Of a DNA stretch of 64,000 bases, positions 45,801-58,500 are shown one piece after another; position 1 is the first letter of the stretch, and each line of letters opens with the position of its first letter. Both the position numbers and the translations under genes were made by a program. Source of the stretch: Colius striatus (taxonomy: Eukaryota > Chordata > Aves > Coliiformes > Coliidae); the NCBI RefSeq assembly GCF_028858725.1, contig NC_084790.1, forward strand, positions 8,370,669 through 8,434,668, written 5' to 3'. The notes below the pieces were generated by a model. That model worked only from the letters and a program-made list of their open reading frames with translations, did not search any database and was not told where the DNA came from.

Positions 45801-47286
45801 CCAAAGCCTGCGACAGGGCTCCGGGGACTCTCCCCTTCCTCCTCTCCTCCAAAAGTCAGTGTCTCATTCACTTGCCCGTCGTGGGTAAAAAGAATGATTT
45901 TATTCCACCCTCCAGCCTCCCTCCGACCTCCCTGGAAGCCCACGGAGGAGACTGGGGGAGCCAGTGTTCAGCAGATAGAGCCATCTGCCCAGAGCGTTGC
46001 AGCACTGTGGAAGAAAAATCTCTATAAAACGAAATAGGCAATCAACTGAAATCTATCCTCTTTAAATAAACTGATTCCTTAGTATTTTCCCAGTGTTGCT
46101 GTAAGTTGTTGTCTGTGATGTCCCCCAGGGCTCTTTCCCCTGCTCTCTGATTTGGTGTATAAAAGCAGCTCTGAATGATGGATTACTGTGTCATTGCAGC
46201 CTGCGAAGGATTAATTTGTTTCATTGATTTCTCTTTAGGCAGATTGCCAGAATTCTGTGCTTCCCACCTTTCTCCAGGACTTCCAGCAGTAATAGACAGT
46301 AATAGCCTAAGACAAATCAGCCCATTCTTGTAAAAATAGAAACACAAAAATCTGAAGTCCAAGAAAAGTCATAAAGAAGTTTTTTTCCATGTTGTGCTGT
46401 AAAAACACTGGTTCTTGAAGTGAGTTCATCTTCTCTCTTCTCTCCACTTACCTTGAACAAGAAATGTTGCAGGGTCCTGGGAGGGAGCTGCTTAGTCTCA
46501 AGAGCAATTTTGAACAAGTGGTTGTATGCAAACACTGGTCATTTGACAATCGTTGACAAAAATTTTGTTTATGCTCAACAGGTTTAGGAACCACAGAAGG
46601 GCTTAGGTTTAGCAACCACAGAAAGGCTGAGTAAACCTCACAGTTTAAAATCATTGGGCTGCCTATAGCTAATCTATTATTGATTCATCTGCCTGTTGGG
46701 GGTATAGAGAAGAAATGTGTTTTATGTCAAGTCCTGGGGTCACTGGTCTGATGTGTGGGGTGGGTAGGACTGGACTCTCCCAAATCAATTAGTCTGCATG
46801 CTTTCAGGGTAACCTGATTGGAAAATCAGGCCTTGAAACATGGGAATGCTGTGGAAAAAGGGATTTGGGCACTTCTTTCCATGAAGGTTGTGGGAAGGTG
46901 AGAGGAAAGCTCATGCTGTACATATCCCACTGCTGCTAGCCTGCCCACAGCACTGCTCACTGCAGATCTGCTTTACCGATAGCAGACATGAGTCAGCTGT
47001 GCTAATCTACTTGTTTCCACAATGCAGCGCTAGAAATTTTATTGATTTAGTGTTCTCAAGTTAAATTTTAGATGTAATTAGTTCCCTAGCGAAAAGTAAT
47101 ATTGTCATCTGCTAAGGTCTTTCCAGCTTGGTCTGGTGTAAAGCTGTGCCACGATGAAATGCCACTTTCAGCTAGGACCCAGGATAGAAAAGCATTTCTT
47201 TCACCTTGGTATCTCCCCTGTGTTGAAAGTAGCTCAATAGCTACTTTCAAAGGAATGACAAATTTACCATACAGGATAGTATGGAT
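45801..47286. other. Non-coding, start of CpG-poor region
   Basis: Unique AT-rich sequence. A 25-bp unit is tandemly doubled at 46580-46629 (22 of 25 identical). No gene recognised. Confidence 0.5.
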
Positions 47287-47345
47287 CCACTGCAGTGCAA
47301 ACTGCAAACTGCAAACTGCAAACTGCAAACTGCAAACTGCAGTGG
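47287..47345. repeat. Six-copy TGCAAAC heptamer repeat framed by a 9-bp inverted repeat
   Basis: Six exact tandem copies of TGCAAAC (47296-47337) lie between CCACTGCAG (47287-47295) and its exact reverse complement CTGCAGTGG (47337-47345). The whole could fold as a stem with a 41-nt repetitive loop. Confidence 0.95.
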
Positions 47346-50300
47346 AAATTCTGAAGTTACAGCCCTATTATTTTTTTTTGACCCTGCTCTCCAGGAGGAT
47401 GTTAGCCTGGTACTTCCTATTTTAATTTACCATAATTTCAGGTGGAATCCAAATACCAGTACTTGGGTCATAGCATGATTTCCTTGATATTGTGCCAGAA
47501 AATATGCCTTGCCCTGCCTGAGCAATGTTCTTGTACTTACTTGAATGAGGTCTCTCTGCGATGTGTAGAGTCTACCTTTTCCCTTATCCATCTAACATAG
47601 TTTTTGAAGAAACAGTAATAGCAGTCCTAAAGAGAGTTATGTGTTAACTCCTGGGAATCCCTAGAAATCCTTACATTGTCTGGGGAAACCCTGCAGTGTG
47701 GGTTAGCCTACAATAAGACAAGGGTGGCTGCCTTTAGGCATGGCAGCTTGGAAAGCACTGGTGTCCTGGGGAATGCCATGAGCTTCCCTTCAAAGGCTTT
47801 TCTGGTATAACTGGGACCCTCCCCTCCCCTCTTTTGGCATAAGACAGGCTTGGATTGCCCAGCATTCCCACTCCTGATGGTTTTTCACTGTCAAGTAACT
47901 TCGAAAAGAAAGGCACAAAATGCAACAGCTCACATTTTTCCTGCTCGGATAGCCAAGCCCCAGGGAGGCTTGGCTCTGAAGGCAGAGCTCTTCTTGCTTG
48001 GGAGCAAATGCTCCCATCCCCTCTGCCCCTTCCTCCTGGCCAATCCTTTTCAGCTCACACAGGGGAATCCTTTTGCTTGTCTGCTAGGCACTCAGGAAAG
48101 TTTTGCTCTTGGTAAATAGTGATAACAATATTCTTTGCTTGGAAAGTCTGTTAGGAGTGGAGACAGATTCCACCCCCATTCCTCCTATTTGCAATAAAAC
48201 AGGCTGAATCCATCACAGACCAAACTTTAAAAGCTTAAGTGAAGCTCACAGCCTTTCATCCCTGCAGGGCTGGAGAGAAACAGAGTCTGTTAGATTAGCA
48301 AACATTAACCTCTTGCATAGTTCTGGAGGTAGGATTAATGTCTACTGAAGGGACAGCTGTATGACCCTCACACATACGCTAACTATACATTAGGGTTGTC
48401 ATTCTATCGATCGGGAGGAGTTTGTGTGAATAAGTGCTCCCCATCAGAGAGCAGAACAGACTAGAGATAGAAAAAGCCATTTGTACTCTGCCAAAACACA
48501 CTTTTAAAAACTCAGTTCCTGTTTCTGGCATCCATGCAGGCAGATGAACTGAAGGCTGCATGCTTTACCCTGAAGTTCTGCCGTGTATGGACCACACACA
48601 ATTTCCAGCTGTGACCCTGGAATCAGCTCATCTTTGGGCAAAACACAGATTTATGCCAATACTGGATTTCCATACAGTAGAACATTGCTTAGACTGCCCA
48701 CGTGGGGTTTTGAGACGCCATGGGATTCTCACCAGCTCTACATTAATCCATCTATTTCCAGTTAGCTAATTTGGAAGAGATACTACTCCAAGAGGTCCTT
48801 CCTTAATCCGTTGTCTAAGAAAAAGAAGAAATAAAGGTGAAAAATCTGTTTGTCAAACTTTCATTTCATGATATGATATGAAAACTTCATGCTATGCAAA
48901 CATAGGTTGATTGCTTCCCAGTGTTTGCTGGATTAGGTACAAACTCCGGGCTCATCTCTGGTCACACCCTGTTTTTGTGTTAGTCTAACTCTTCTCATAA
49001 CACAGGAATTCCACAGGAGTAACAGTGGATTTGGAACATTTCTGAAAACAGACTTATTTTAGTTGTATAAATGAAAAATAAATGCTTATTTTTTAAGCCT
49101 TTACACTAAACATTAATTGTTTCTTGGAATCTGATTCACATAAATATTTGAATGTCAAATATTGAACTTTCCAGACTCTGATGGTAGGAAAAGTGACTGT
49201 GCTGTGGGTTCCCCTGTACTGCAAAGGAAGAGAGTGGTACTTCCCTCAGAACAAACTTGTCTGGAGCTCGTGCGTCTCACAGGGTGCCCCAAAGGCGGCA
49301 CTGACCAGCAGTGTGTCCTGTGGTGGCTTATATATAGGCTTCAGCAAGCACTGTGAGCCTGCTGAAGGCTTTTGGATGATGAGAAAACAGGCGATGAGAT
49401 GAGCCAGTGCCTTTTTACACAAGTCTGCTGTGGCTGAGGCATGTAGTGAAAAGATGAGCTTTCAGACAAGCTTGCAGACAGGGTAGTCTCCTACAGATGG
49501 TCATACCCAGTCCTCGTTAGCTCACAGAAGGAACCAAGTCATGTAATACTGGAAACATTGCACTTCAGTTAATTGTTCCTCTGGGCCACATGCATAGCTG
49601 GAGGGAAAGGTCTCACATGCAACATGGGTTTGGTGAGCTGCAGGATCATGCTTTTCTGCTGGAGTGGCATTGACTGAGTCCAGATCAGCTGCTGAGAGCA
49701 ACGTTATAAGGCTGAGCTGTCAGGAGCTTCCTTCTGAGGCAACTGGTGACATCCCAGGTCCATGAAACCAGACTGAGCTTAAAAGGGATGGAGGCCAGAG
49801 ACTAGGATCAACTTGAAAATCCATGGCCAGCATATGTATTGTAGGGCTAAGGGACAGGCTAGTGGTTCTTGTGAAGGGGCTGCATGCACAAACTCTGCTC
49901 AGTGCAGTGGTGAGTCTTGTCTTTTACAAGGTCAAGGGTTTTACCCCAAACATATTTCTGAGAGTTGTTACCTGTCCCAGCAGCTCCTGCTGGAGCTATC
50001 CAGCTTTGGTACATCAGAAGGTGCTGCAGCATGTGCAGTAGGACACAGTCTGTACTGGTAACTGATGAAGCTGTGAACTGGCCAAAAATTATCCTACAGG
50101 GCAGTTTCTGAAGAAAGTGCTGGTTCAGCAGAAAAGTGCTTCAGAGGAATACGTCAGTCTCATCAGCTCTTTAAATAAGGAGCATCAAAGCACTTTGCTC
50201 AAGCAGTTGTGAAATATTATCCATCACTTCAAGTTCATATTAGGAAGAAAAGCAAGACAAAGACAAGAGCATCTGTTTTAAAATAAAATCTTTCAGTCAG

Positions 50301-51934
50301 GTTGAAGCAAGGTGTTTTTGACTGCTTATAGTAGTGTTTGCTGGCAAATTGTGAGGATCTTGGACTTTACTTTTAGCTGTGGCAGTGCTGAAATCCTGCA
50401 GTTCTTGAAGATGCAAATATTGGCTTTGGTCTGTCGAAATTGACAGGTATAGGGAAAAATAAACTCCTGGGGAAGAGTAACAAAACAGTCTCCTCGAATA
50501 GGCACAACAATGTCTTGTTAAGTCTGGGTCCGTTCCTTTATACATTTTATACAAGACAATTACTAGGCCCTGGGCCTAACTTCTGGATAATATTAAAGGA
50601 AAGATCCCTAATGAAAAGGTAAACATTCAGTCAGACCTCTGACACAGTTTATTTTTTGTGTATTCGGCAATGGGGAGAAGCCTTTTTTTTTGTTACTTAG
50701 GGCCATGCATTTGCAGCTGTATATGTGGGTAGTTAGGGAGCTGCTGAACACATGAAATATAGAGGTGAGGAGCAGGAAGATGTCAGTCAGTCCTTTTGCT
50801 CTCTGCACATTTAGCTCAAAAGGCCAGATAAAGTGAAAAAAAAAAAAATAGGTACACCAAGGTAGCAAAAAACTGGGCTTCACTTCCTCAGAAACGTCTT
50901 CTCTTGGCAAATAATTGGATTTTTGTCCATTGAGGTAGGCAAGAATAAGCACCAGCCATGGATGTCTTGAAAGTCCATTGAGGGTTAACTGTTTTTATTT
51001 CACACAGAAATCTGAGGTTGCTTAGTGAATGAAATGGCATTTAAATGGTTAAAAATCATGTCCTTCTGAATGGTATTTGGAAAGGAAATATGGTCTCTTG
51101 CCCATCCATTAACCTCTGCTATTATGGGGACTTCATACCAGCAGCAGTAAAATTCACTTCTCTGCTGCATGTATTGCTACTTCAAAGATCAAAGTTCTGT
51201 AGTTTGGGAAAACATGGAAAGTTGAACATAATTAAATCTGTTTAGTTAGAACTCAGTGTTCAACAAATAAAAAAATTCTGCTTATTCACAAAGTGCATGA
51301 ATGAAAATATTGAAGGAATAGACAGGGATTTCTTGCTTTAGACTTCACACCCATTGTTGCATTACTACTTATTTTTTCCTGAGTGGGTAAAAAGTCAAAA
51401 ATACGTGACTTAACACATCAGTGCCTCATTACTATGAGCACAGGCACTGTAATGAAAATGGTGGGATCCTACAGAGTTCCAGTGTTTTACATAGCTCTTA
51501 AAATGCACCAATCATTTCTTCAATTCCACTGCATTAAACAGTGTTACAGAAATACAGTGCTGGCTCTAAGCAGCTTTTCAGTTTTTCTGTACTCCAGGAT
51601 ACCAAGATGACCATAACTAGTAAAACATGTATGTGTGTTGGCAGAGATCATGGCTTTGGAAGCAAAGCATGGCAGTCACATCTCAAAATCCGCTGATATT
51701 TAACATGACAACCTTAACATATATGCATCAGCTTGTGTCCCAACAGGGAAAATGGTCTCTTTTGGCCAGCCTCTTCTAGAGAGCTCACCTTGAAATTTGT
51801 TTACCAACTGCTATGGTGCCCCTTCAGCTAGAGACACTGACAGTGATTTTTGTTGGAAAAAGTACATATATCCAGTTAATGCTACCTACTGGACTAATAC
51901 TACATTTTGACCTGCATTTTATTTTCTGTACATT
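47346..51934. other. Gene-desert sequence, nothing recognised
   Basis: AT-rich, CpG-poor unique sequence without long open frames or known repeat families. A short imperfect hairpin (CTTCAGCA/TGCTGAAG) lies at 49339-49367. Confidence 0.55.
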
Positions 51935-52552
51935 CTAATATGTGCCAGCAAAGTGCTCTTGTGGCCAAGAAGGCCAATGACATTCTGGGATGCATCAAGT
52001 GTGGCCAGCAGGTCGAGGGAGAGTCTCCTCCCCCTCTGCCCTGGTGAGACTTCATCTGGAGTACTGTTTCCATTTCTAGGTTCCCTAGCTCAAGAGGGAC
52101 AGGGAAGTGCTGGAGAGAGTCCAGCACAGGGCCACCAAGATGATACGGGGACTGGAACATCTTCTTTATGAGGAAAGGCTGCAAGAACTGGGGCTGTTTA
52201 GTCTGGAGAAAAGGAAACGGAGGAGGACTCTCATTAACATTTACAAATATCTAAATGGTGGATGTCAGGAGGTTGAGGCATCCCTTTTTTCTATTGCATT
52301 GAGTGACAGGACAAGGGGTAATGGGAAGAAGCTTGGACTCAAAAAGTTCCATGTAAACAGAAAAAATCTACTTTACTGTGAGGATGACGGAGCCCTGGCA
52401 CAGGCTGCCCAGGGAGGGTGTGGAGACTCCTTCCTTGGAGGTCTTCAAGACCCGCCTGGAAAACTTCCTGTGTGACCTGATCTAGGTGGACCATGAGGGT
52501 TGGACTAGATGGTTTCTAAAGGTCCCTTCCAACCCCTACCGTTCTACGATTT
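51935..52552 (+). mobile_element. CR1 LINE retrotransposon fragment, 5'-truncated, 3' end of ORF2 plus 3' UTR
   Basis: The copy runs left to right and ends in the avian CR1 3' terminus: GGTTGGACTAGATGG, then AAGGTCCCTTCCAACCC, then a decayed TTCTACGAT of the terminal octamer repeat. There is no poly-A tail, as expected for CR1. Upstream it encodes the C-terminal tail of the reverse-transcriptase ORF (words such as RATKMIRGLEHL, ELGLFSLEKRK, INIYKYLNGG). The frame is open from 52107 but shifts in an A-run near 52360, and small deletions occur near 51990-52040, so it is a dead copy. Truncation to the last 0.6 kb is typical of CR1 insertions. Confidence 0.93.
52107..52475 (+). pseudogene. Decayed CR1 ORF2 C-terminal segment
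   Basis: Open frame of 122 codons inside the CR1 copy. The first 85 or so residues match the region downstream of the reverse-transcriptase domain (LERVQHRATKMIRGLEHL and DRTRGNG). The last part is read out of frame after a shift in the A-rich stretch near 52360. It has no catalytic domain and is not expected to be functional. Confidence 0.85.
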
Positions 52553-55500
52553 TTAAAAAATTACATTTGCAGGCATAGATGGCATTAGAATTAATTGTGA
52601 TACCTCTCTATCACAACTATGTTTTATCTTCTGAGTAGTATTTTTGGGTAGCAGTTCCTAGTAAAGACAAAAGCCTTTCAGGATTTTATTGTGCTTTTTG
52701 TAATTTTTCTCCGCTTCATTAACACAAAGGAAATGATCTCACCATTTTTGCCATTTCAGTTTTCAAATTTTCTTTCTCATCTGCTGACACAATGGCACCT
52801 GGTCTAGGCCATGAGCATTTCCACATATTTAAGTTCAGAATGCTGTGTTTTTACTGGAAACAAAAAATGTCTCAAGACACGAGTTTTGCAAATACTTACC
52901 CTTCAGTTGTAGTTTACACTTGCTTTGATACCGTCCTTTTGAAATTACAACAGCTTTAGAGAAGGTGTAAAATGCAAGTGGTGATCCCTTGTGATCATTA
53001 TAAAATAGAATAAGAACGTCTGTAACAGTAGGAGCAGTGTCCTGGCTGTATTCCAGTTTGCTTAACTACATCCTGTTTTTCTAAATTCATGTTTATCTGT
53101 TAGCTTGATCCAAAGTCTCCTGAAATAACTGCTTCTTCATTGCCACATTCTGGTCCAGGACTAGTTGTGCTAGGTGAATCCAGTCTGTGTTGTGTGTACT
53201 TTTTAAACTAAGAATTAACCTTTGGTTTTACTGTAAAAGTCTGGACCTCTCATGTGGATGACAAATAAAAAGCCAGTAAAATCCTTCTGGCTAAAATATC
53301 ACTGAAATAAAGAATAAATTTAATTTTATCACTTAACATGGCTTTCTTTGTCACATATGTGCCCCACCACATAAAAAAAACCTGAACCCAAACATCAGTA
53401 TAAATGTAGATGAGAATAAGAGACAAAAACATGGTAGTGGTGCTGCTTTGTAGGCAGGGAGGAAATACCGGGAATAAAGTGTATCTCACAACATGAGTGA
53501 GTTGATCATTCAAAAGCCACAACATTTTTTGATTCAGTTGTCTGGATATAAAAATACATATTTTAGAAACACATGAGATAGCAATAAACAGTACAGCAAA
53601 CAATGGGTTAAAATATAAGAGAAGCCTGAGATTAAGAGACTATCTGTGTAATGCTAGCTGCATGGTTCAAAAGTTTTGTTTTGCAGCAAAAGCCTGAAAA
53701 AGGAATTAAATACTAGAAATCTGCACTTTTGAATCTAATTAACACATATTAAGCTACAACTTCTGCACAATTTTGTATTAAGCCTGGCCATGTCTTGTTT
53801 CCAGCTCTGTCTAGAACTATTTATCTGATTTTGCCAGATCACTGTTAAAAATACAGAGTTGGAGGTCACATCTTATCAGATAATCACACAGTGTAAAGAT
53901 GCTTCTCAGTTATAGAAAGAGGGTAGAGCAGTTGCTCTTTAACAGATGCCATGCTATATGAATTATGTCATTTCCATAGTTATAAAACAACTCGAGAAAA
54001 TGTACTGTAACAATATGATGTATGCTAGGATTGATTACCCCCAAATTCCTTTCAAGAGGAAAAACAGAAGGAGTGGGGGGAAAGGAAAAGGCTGTTTCTA
54101 GCCAAGCTTCACATCCTGAAGGTTTAGCTTTTGTGCAGGAAAACCTTACTTTCAGTCATTAAATTGAGTGGTCACTCCATTTATGTATTTATTATGTGCC
54201 TTAAATGGTAAAATATATTCTTTCCAGTAAATATGAATAGTTTAATTTGTTCTGCTGAAAGAGAGACAACTATCAGAAATAGCAATAAAAGTCACATAAT
54301 GAAATAAGAATACTAGAAAATCCAAGGATTTTAGTACGGTCCATTATTCATTCAATTCCTGGCAGCCTTTATGATTACAAATCACTTGATTGACTAACTA
54401 GACATTCTCAAAGTGAATTATGAATCAGGTTCATTTTTCCTGGTTGAGAATTGGTACATGTTGTAACTCTTTCGCTTTGTGATATATCAAATTCTTGTAA
54501 CAGTAATAAGAGATATAATCAACTCTTTATTTCAGGACAAATAAATTGCCTTTTCAAAAATGAAATGTGGTTGCTAACATTTTAACAGTGTGCAATGTAA
54601 TTCCTTCTTGCTATTCTCAGAGTGCAATCTGCTGTGATGACATAGCTTTCGAGTATTTGACTTTGCTGAAATTATTTTAAGATCCTCACGTCCTCAGTCC
54701 ATACACGCTGACCTTGGTGAAAATTCGGTGCTGGGGCGAAGAGCGACCAGCATTCCCTTTTCCTTGCTGAAAACAAGCCTCAGACACCTAAACCCTGAGC
54801 CACAATTTGCCCTTTTGTGTCTGGCTCTGAACTCAGCTTGGGAATGCTGAACAGTTTAAAAGCTGTTTAAGTTTACTTTGAAAAAAACCAAAAAAAGTAA
54901 AATGAATCTCTTCTAAAGTGTGCTTGACCCTCAAGTCCTCTTGCATGAAAAAACTCCCTCAGGCTTTTGTAGAAATTATTCAAGGCGAATGACTGGCAGG
55001 CTGGGGTGGGAGTTATTTGTAGAACAAATGCACAATCAGATCCCAAATCCCCCTAGAATAGGTTTAGTGTGAGGTGCATTTCATCTTCGAATGGCTACAG
55101 GAAAATAAAATTAAAAAAATAAAGAAAGGAAAGGCCAAATTGAGGCTGCTCAAAATCTGTGTGAGTGTCCAAAGTGAAAGCCATTCTGAACAGCATTTAT
55201 GCCTCGCATCTGTGTGTCAGATGTAGCCAGGACTGCTGGCTTAGCTTTCTTGAGTGCGGTGGTCCCTGGATGCCTGTGTCTCAGTCAGCAGAGCCAGCTC
55301 CTGAGTCGGGCAGCACGAGCTGGGGACCGTGGGTACATGATATACCACTGGGTGAAGGACAGAGGACACAATGTCCTCTGGTACACCCACCGAAGCAGTG
55401 CATCTTCCCACACGAGGTTCTGTACAACTGCTGTAATGCAGCTCCCGATTTTACAGGGAAGAGAGGATTTTTCTTCTGATTAGGGGGGGGAGATTGTAGT

Positions 55501-58500
55501 GTTTGGGTGCTTATTTTGGCTCCCGTGAAGGGACAGACTGATACTCAATGGGTTTACATTATTTACAGAACAATTTCAAAGTCTTTAATCCCCTCCCTTT
55601 TCCCTCCCAAATACAAACCATGTTTCTAAAGCAGGACCTTGTTGGAGAAAAGATGTATTACCACTTTAGTTTTTGGAAGACCTTAATGTGGTCATTCATT
55701 TTAGAAATAATGGTTACAGACTTTGGATTTATTTCTTATTCGTCTTTCTATCTCATTTCTAATCTTCTAATAACCTTAATTAAATGCTGAGTAGTTTAGA
55801 ATATTATTAAACAGCTTTCATAGGATTTTTTTTTTAGTTTCTGATTACATCATGAGTACAGATTATTGAATATTGCATTCATTTAAAAATTATGATTAAG
55901 AGGATAATCCCAAAAAAAGATATTTGTAACAATTTTAACTAAGCTATGTTAAGTGAGTTGGGGGATAAAAAAATGAGACTTAAAGGGTGAGCGAGGGGTA
56001 AAATCAAAGCCCGCGTAGTTTTAAATCAAGTGGATTAAGAGATTGGTCAGAATGGAGGAGCTGATAGGTCAAAAACTGAACAAACGGTTCAAACAGAAAT
56101 TTCACTTACCTTTAGGCCACATGACCATCTTTCATGAAGATTTTGTGCAATGGCACTCAGTGTAACATGGTTAAATATGAATTGTAAAAAGCGCTCATTA
56201 TGGATCAACAGATAGCACATTGCTTATTGTCAGGTAAAGGTGTGTGACTTGAAAGGATGTGGAAAAACTTGCTGAAGCGTTACTGCTCTGGCAGTGTTAT
56301 AGCCTCTGATGTGACCAAGCACACCAGATCAGACTCCCTCCTGCTGGTATCCTACAGCTTGGGATTGTTGTATGAAGTGAGGTGTTGCGTGGCACCAAGA
56401 CAGCAATAGCTTTGGTCAGTTTATGAGCCTTTCTTGCATCCTTCTCCTATCCTTACATTTGTATATAACTCACTAGTCGTCAGTAGACCATGAATTTTGC
56501 TAAGTTATTTCCCTTATTGTTAGGAGGTAACTATTGCACCATTTCTAGCGATCACTTTGCTCTTGGTGGCTGTCTCCCTCTCTCACCATGCAGAGAGGGC
56601 TCTACATGAGATGTTGTTAGCTTAGCACCTCTTGTAACAAGAGTATAACTCTAACATATTTGGAAACCACAAAAGATATTTTTACTTGTGTTCCCTAAAC
56701 TCTGCATGAGTAACTGCAGACACTCACATACTGGAGGAATTTCTGGAGTCATCAGTACTCATGGAAATCATGGTAGTCTTGGCAGTTCAGTGTCTGCAAA
56801 GCTGAGACTGGGAGAAGAGAGATAGGAAAACAAATGAAAAGCAGGGTACAGCACTTCAGTTACCAGGAAGGGATGGTAGATTCTGTGTGCCTTTCTTTAA
56901 AAGATGAGCAAAGGCAGCCTCCTAAAGACAGGCTACCCCATATGACCAACACCAGAGAGGTTATCACGTGCAAATCACTTATACATGGATTCCTTACACT
57001 TACATTAACATTTGTGGGCTAAGTCATGTAGGTTGGGATTTAATCTGTTTAGGTATTTTTCTTTCAAGCTTAGCAGCTTTAATTATTTTTACAAAGAAAA
57101 AAATCATTACATCCTTACACACTACTAATAAAAAAATCAAGTATCATTGATATTTGAAAACAGAAATAATAAAGAACATATTGCATTCACACCAACTACA
57201 TACCAAGCAGAATGTTAATAACATTAACCTTTACTCTATCAGATATTTTCAAGAAATACCAATATATTTTTTGCAGTGGCTCATATCTGTCATTTAACTG
57301 ACATGTGATCTTTGCTAAGTTTGCCAAATCACTGAGGCCTGAATACCATTCAGCAATGTTAATTTTGTTTTCCTATTCCAGCCTTTACACAATTATTCTC
57401 ATGGCAATCATTCTAGCCTTGAGTATAAATAATACTTCAAGTGGTTTGTTGATATCCAGAAAATGATGTGTATCTACATTAAGAGATTCTGGAATCTAAT
57501 GGGAGAACCATGCATATTATTAAGCTGAAATGTCTATTTCTTTCCTCCCAGATGGGAAGTAGTACAGGGTAGTGCCATGGCATATGCATTAATTTTATTC
57601 CTTCCGCAAATTTTAGCACATATTATTTTTGCAGATTTTGAATCTTTGCCTCCTACCAAATATCCAGGAGATTTAAACAGGATTTTGCTGCAAAAAAGGT
57701 TTCAGTCTTCACACTTAGGATCCTGGATAATTCTCAGGTGAGCTGAGGAAGATGAGCATGAGACCAGTTCTACTCTGGAGAAGGATAATAACAGAAATGA
57801 GAGCTTGGTAGGAGGAATCTTTTAGGATTAAAAGAAGCGAAAAAAGAGACAGAGTAATTTTCCTGTCTCCTATATTTCAGTCCTATAGATTGGGTGTGTT
57901 TGCTCTGAAGGATCTAGCAATAAATAAAGCTCAGATTTAAAATCGGGAGGATTACAACCAAAGAGTACCAAGAAACATAAATCCCAGTATTTGACCATCC
58001 ACATTGTTACCCCATTAATACACAGAAATACTCTTCTGCTCAAATATTAGTCGTAACAGATGTCTTCCTAAGCATGTGAATTTCTTGCACATATTATCTT
58101 CCACAGCTTTTATTTCTTATTAGTCACTTTTTCCAGTTCCTGGCCTCTTCTTCCTTTTTCTTTCTTTAGGGTCCAGCTAGACTTCACATTTCCTCAGGAC
58201 CTGAAAAACATGAAAGAGCACACTGCACTGCGTGCTGAATGTCTGTGTGGGAGTGAGCTGTGTAGGAGCATTTCCTTCAGGATTTTATAGATACTTTAAA
58301 GGCCAAGTTTAAAATCAGGATTGTTGATGTTTGCAGACGTGCAAGCAAAGTGGGGCCTCAGCTGGAAAGGCTCATTATCTAAGTAGACACAAGGCAGTAC
58401 AAAATAAGAGCTGGGCTTACACGATCACTGTTTCTGTCTTTACTGCTCTACTTTCTGGAGCGGTGTAACTTGGTATTTGTATATGCTTGGACTTCACAAC

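Noticed and set aside
45440..46027. 195-codon plus-strand frame
   Set aside because: Falls in a CpG-rich patch, no recognised domain, no conserved codon pattern visible.
49339..49367. Short hairpin that might be a microRNA
   Set aside because: Only an 8-bp perfect stem with a 13-nt loop; too short for a miRNA precursor and no known seed recognised.
55165..55483. Overlapping 104- and 94-codon frames in the gene desert
   Set aside because: Two frames open at once, nothing recognised, no splice or promoter context.
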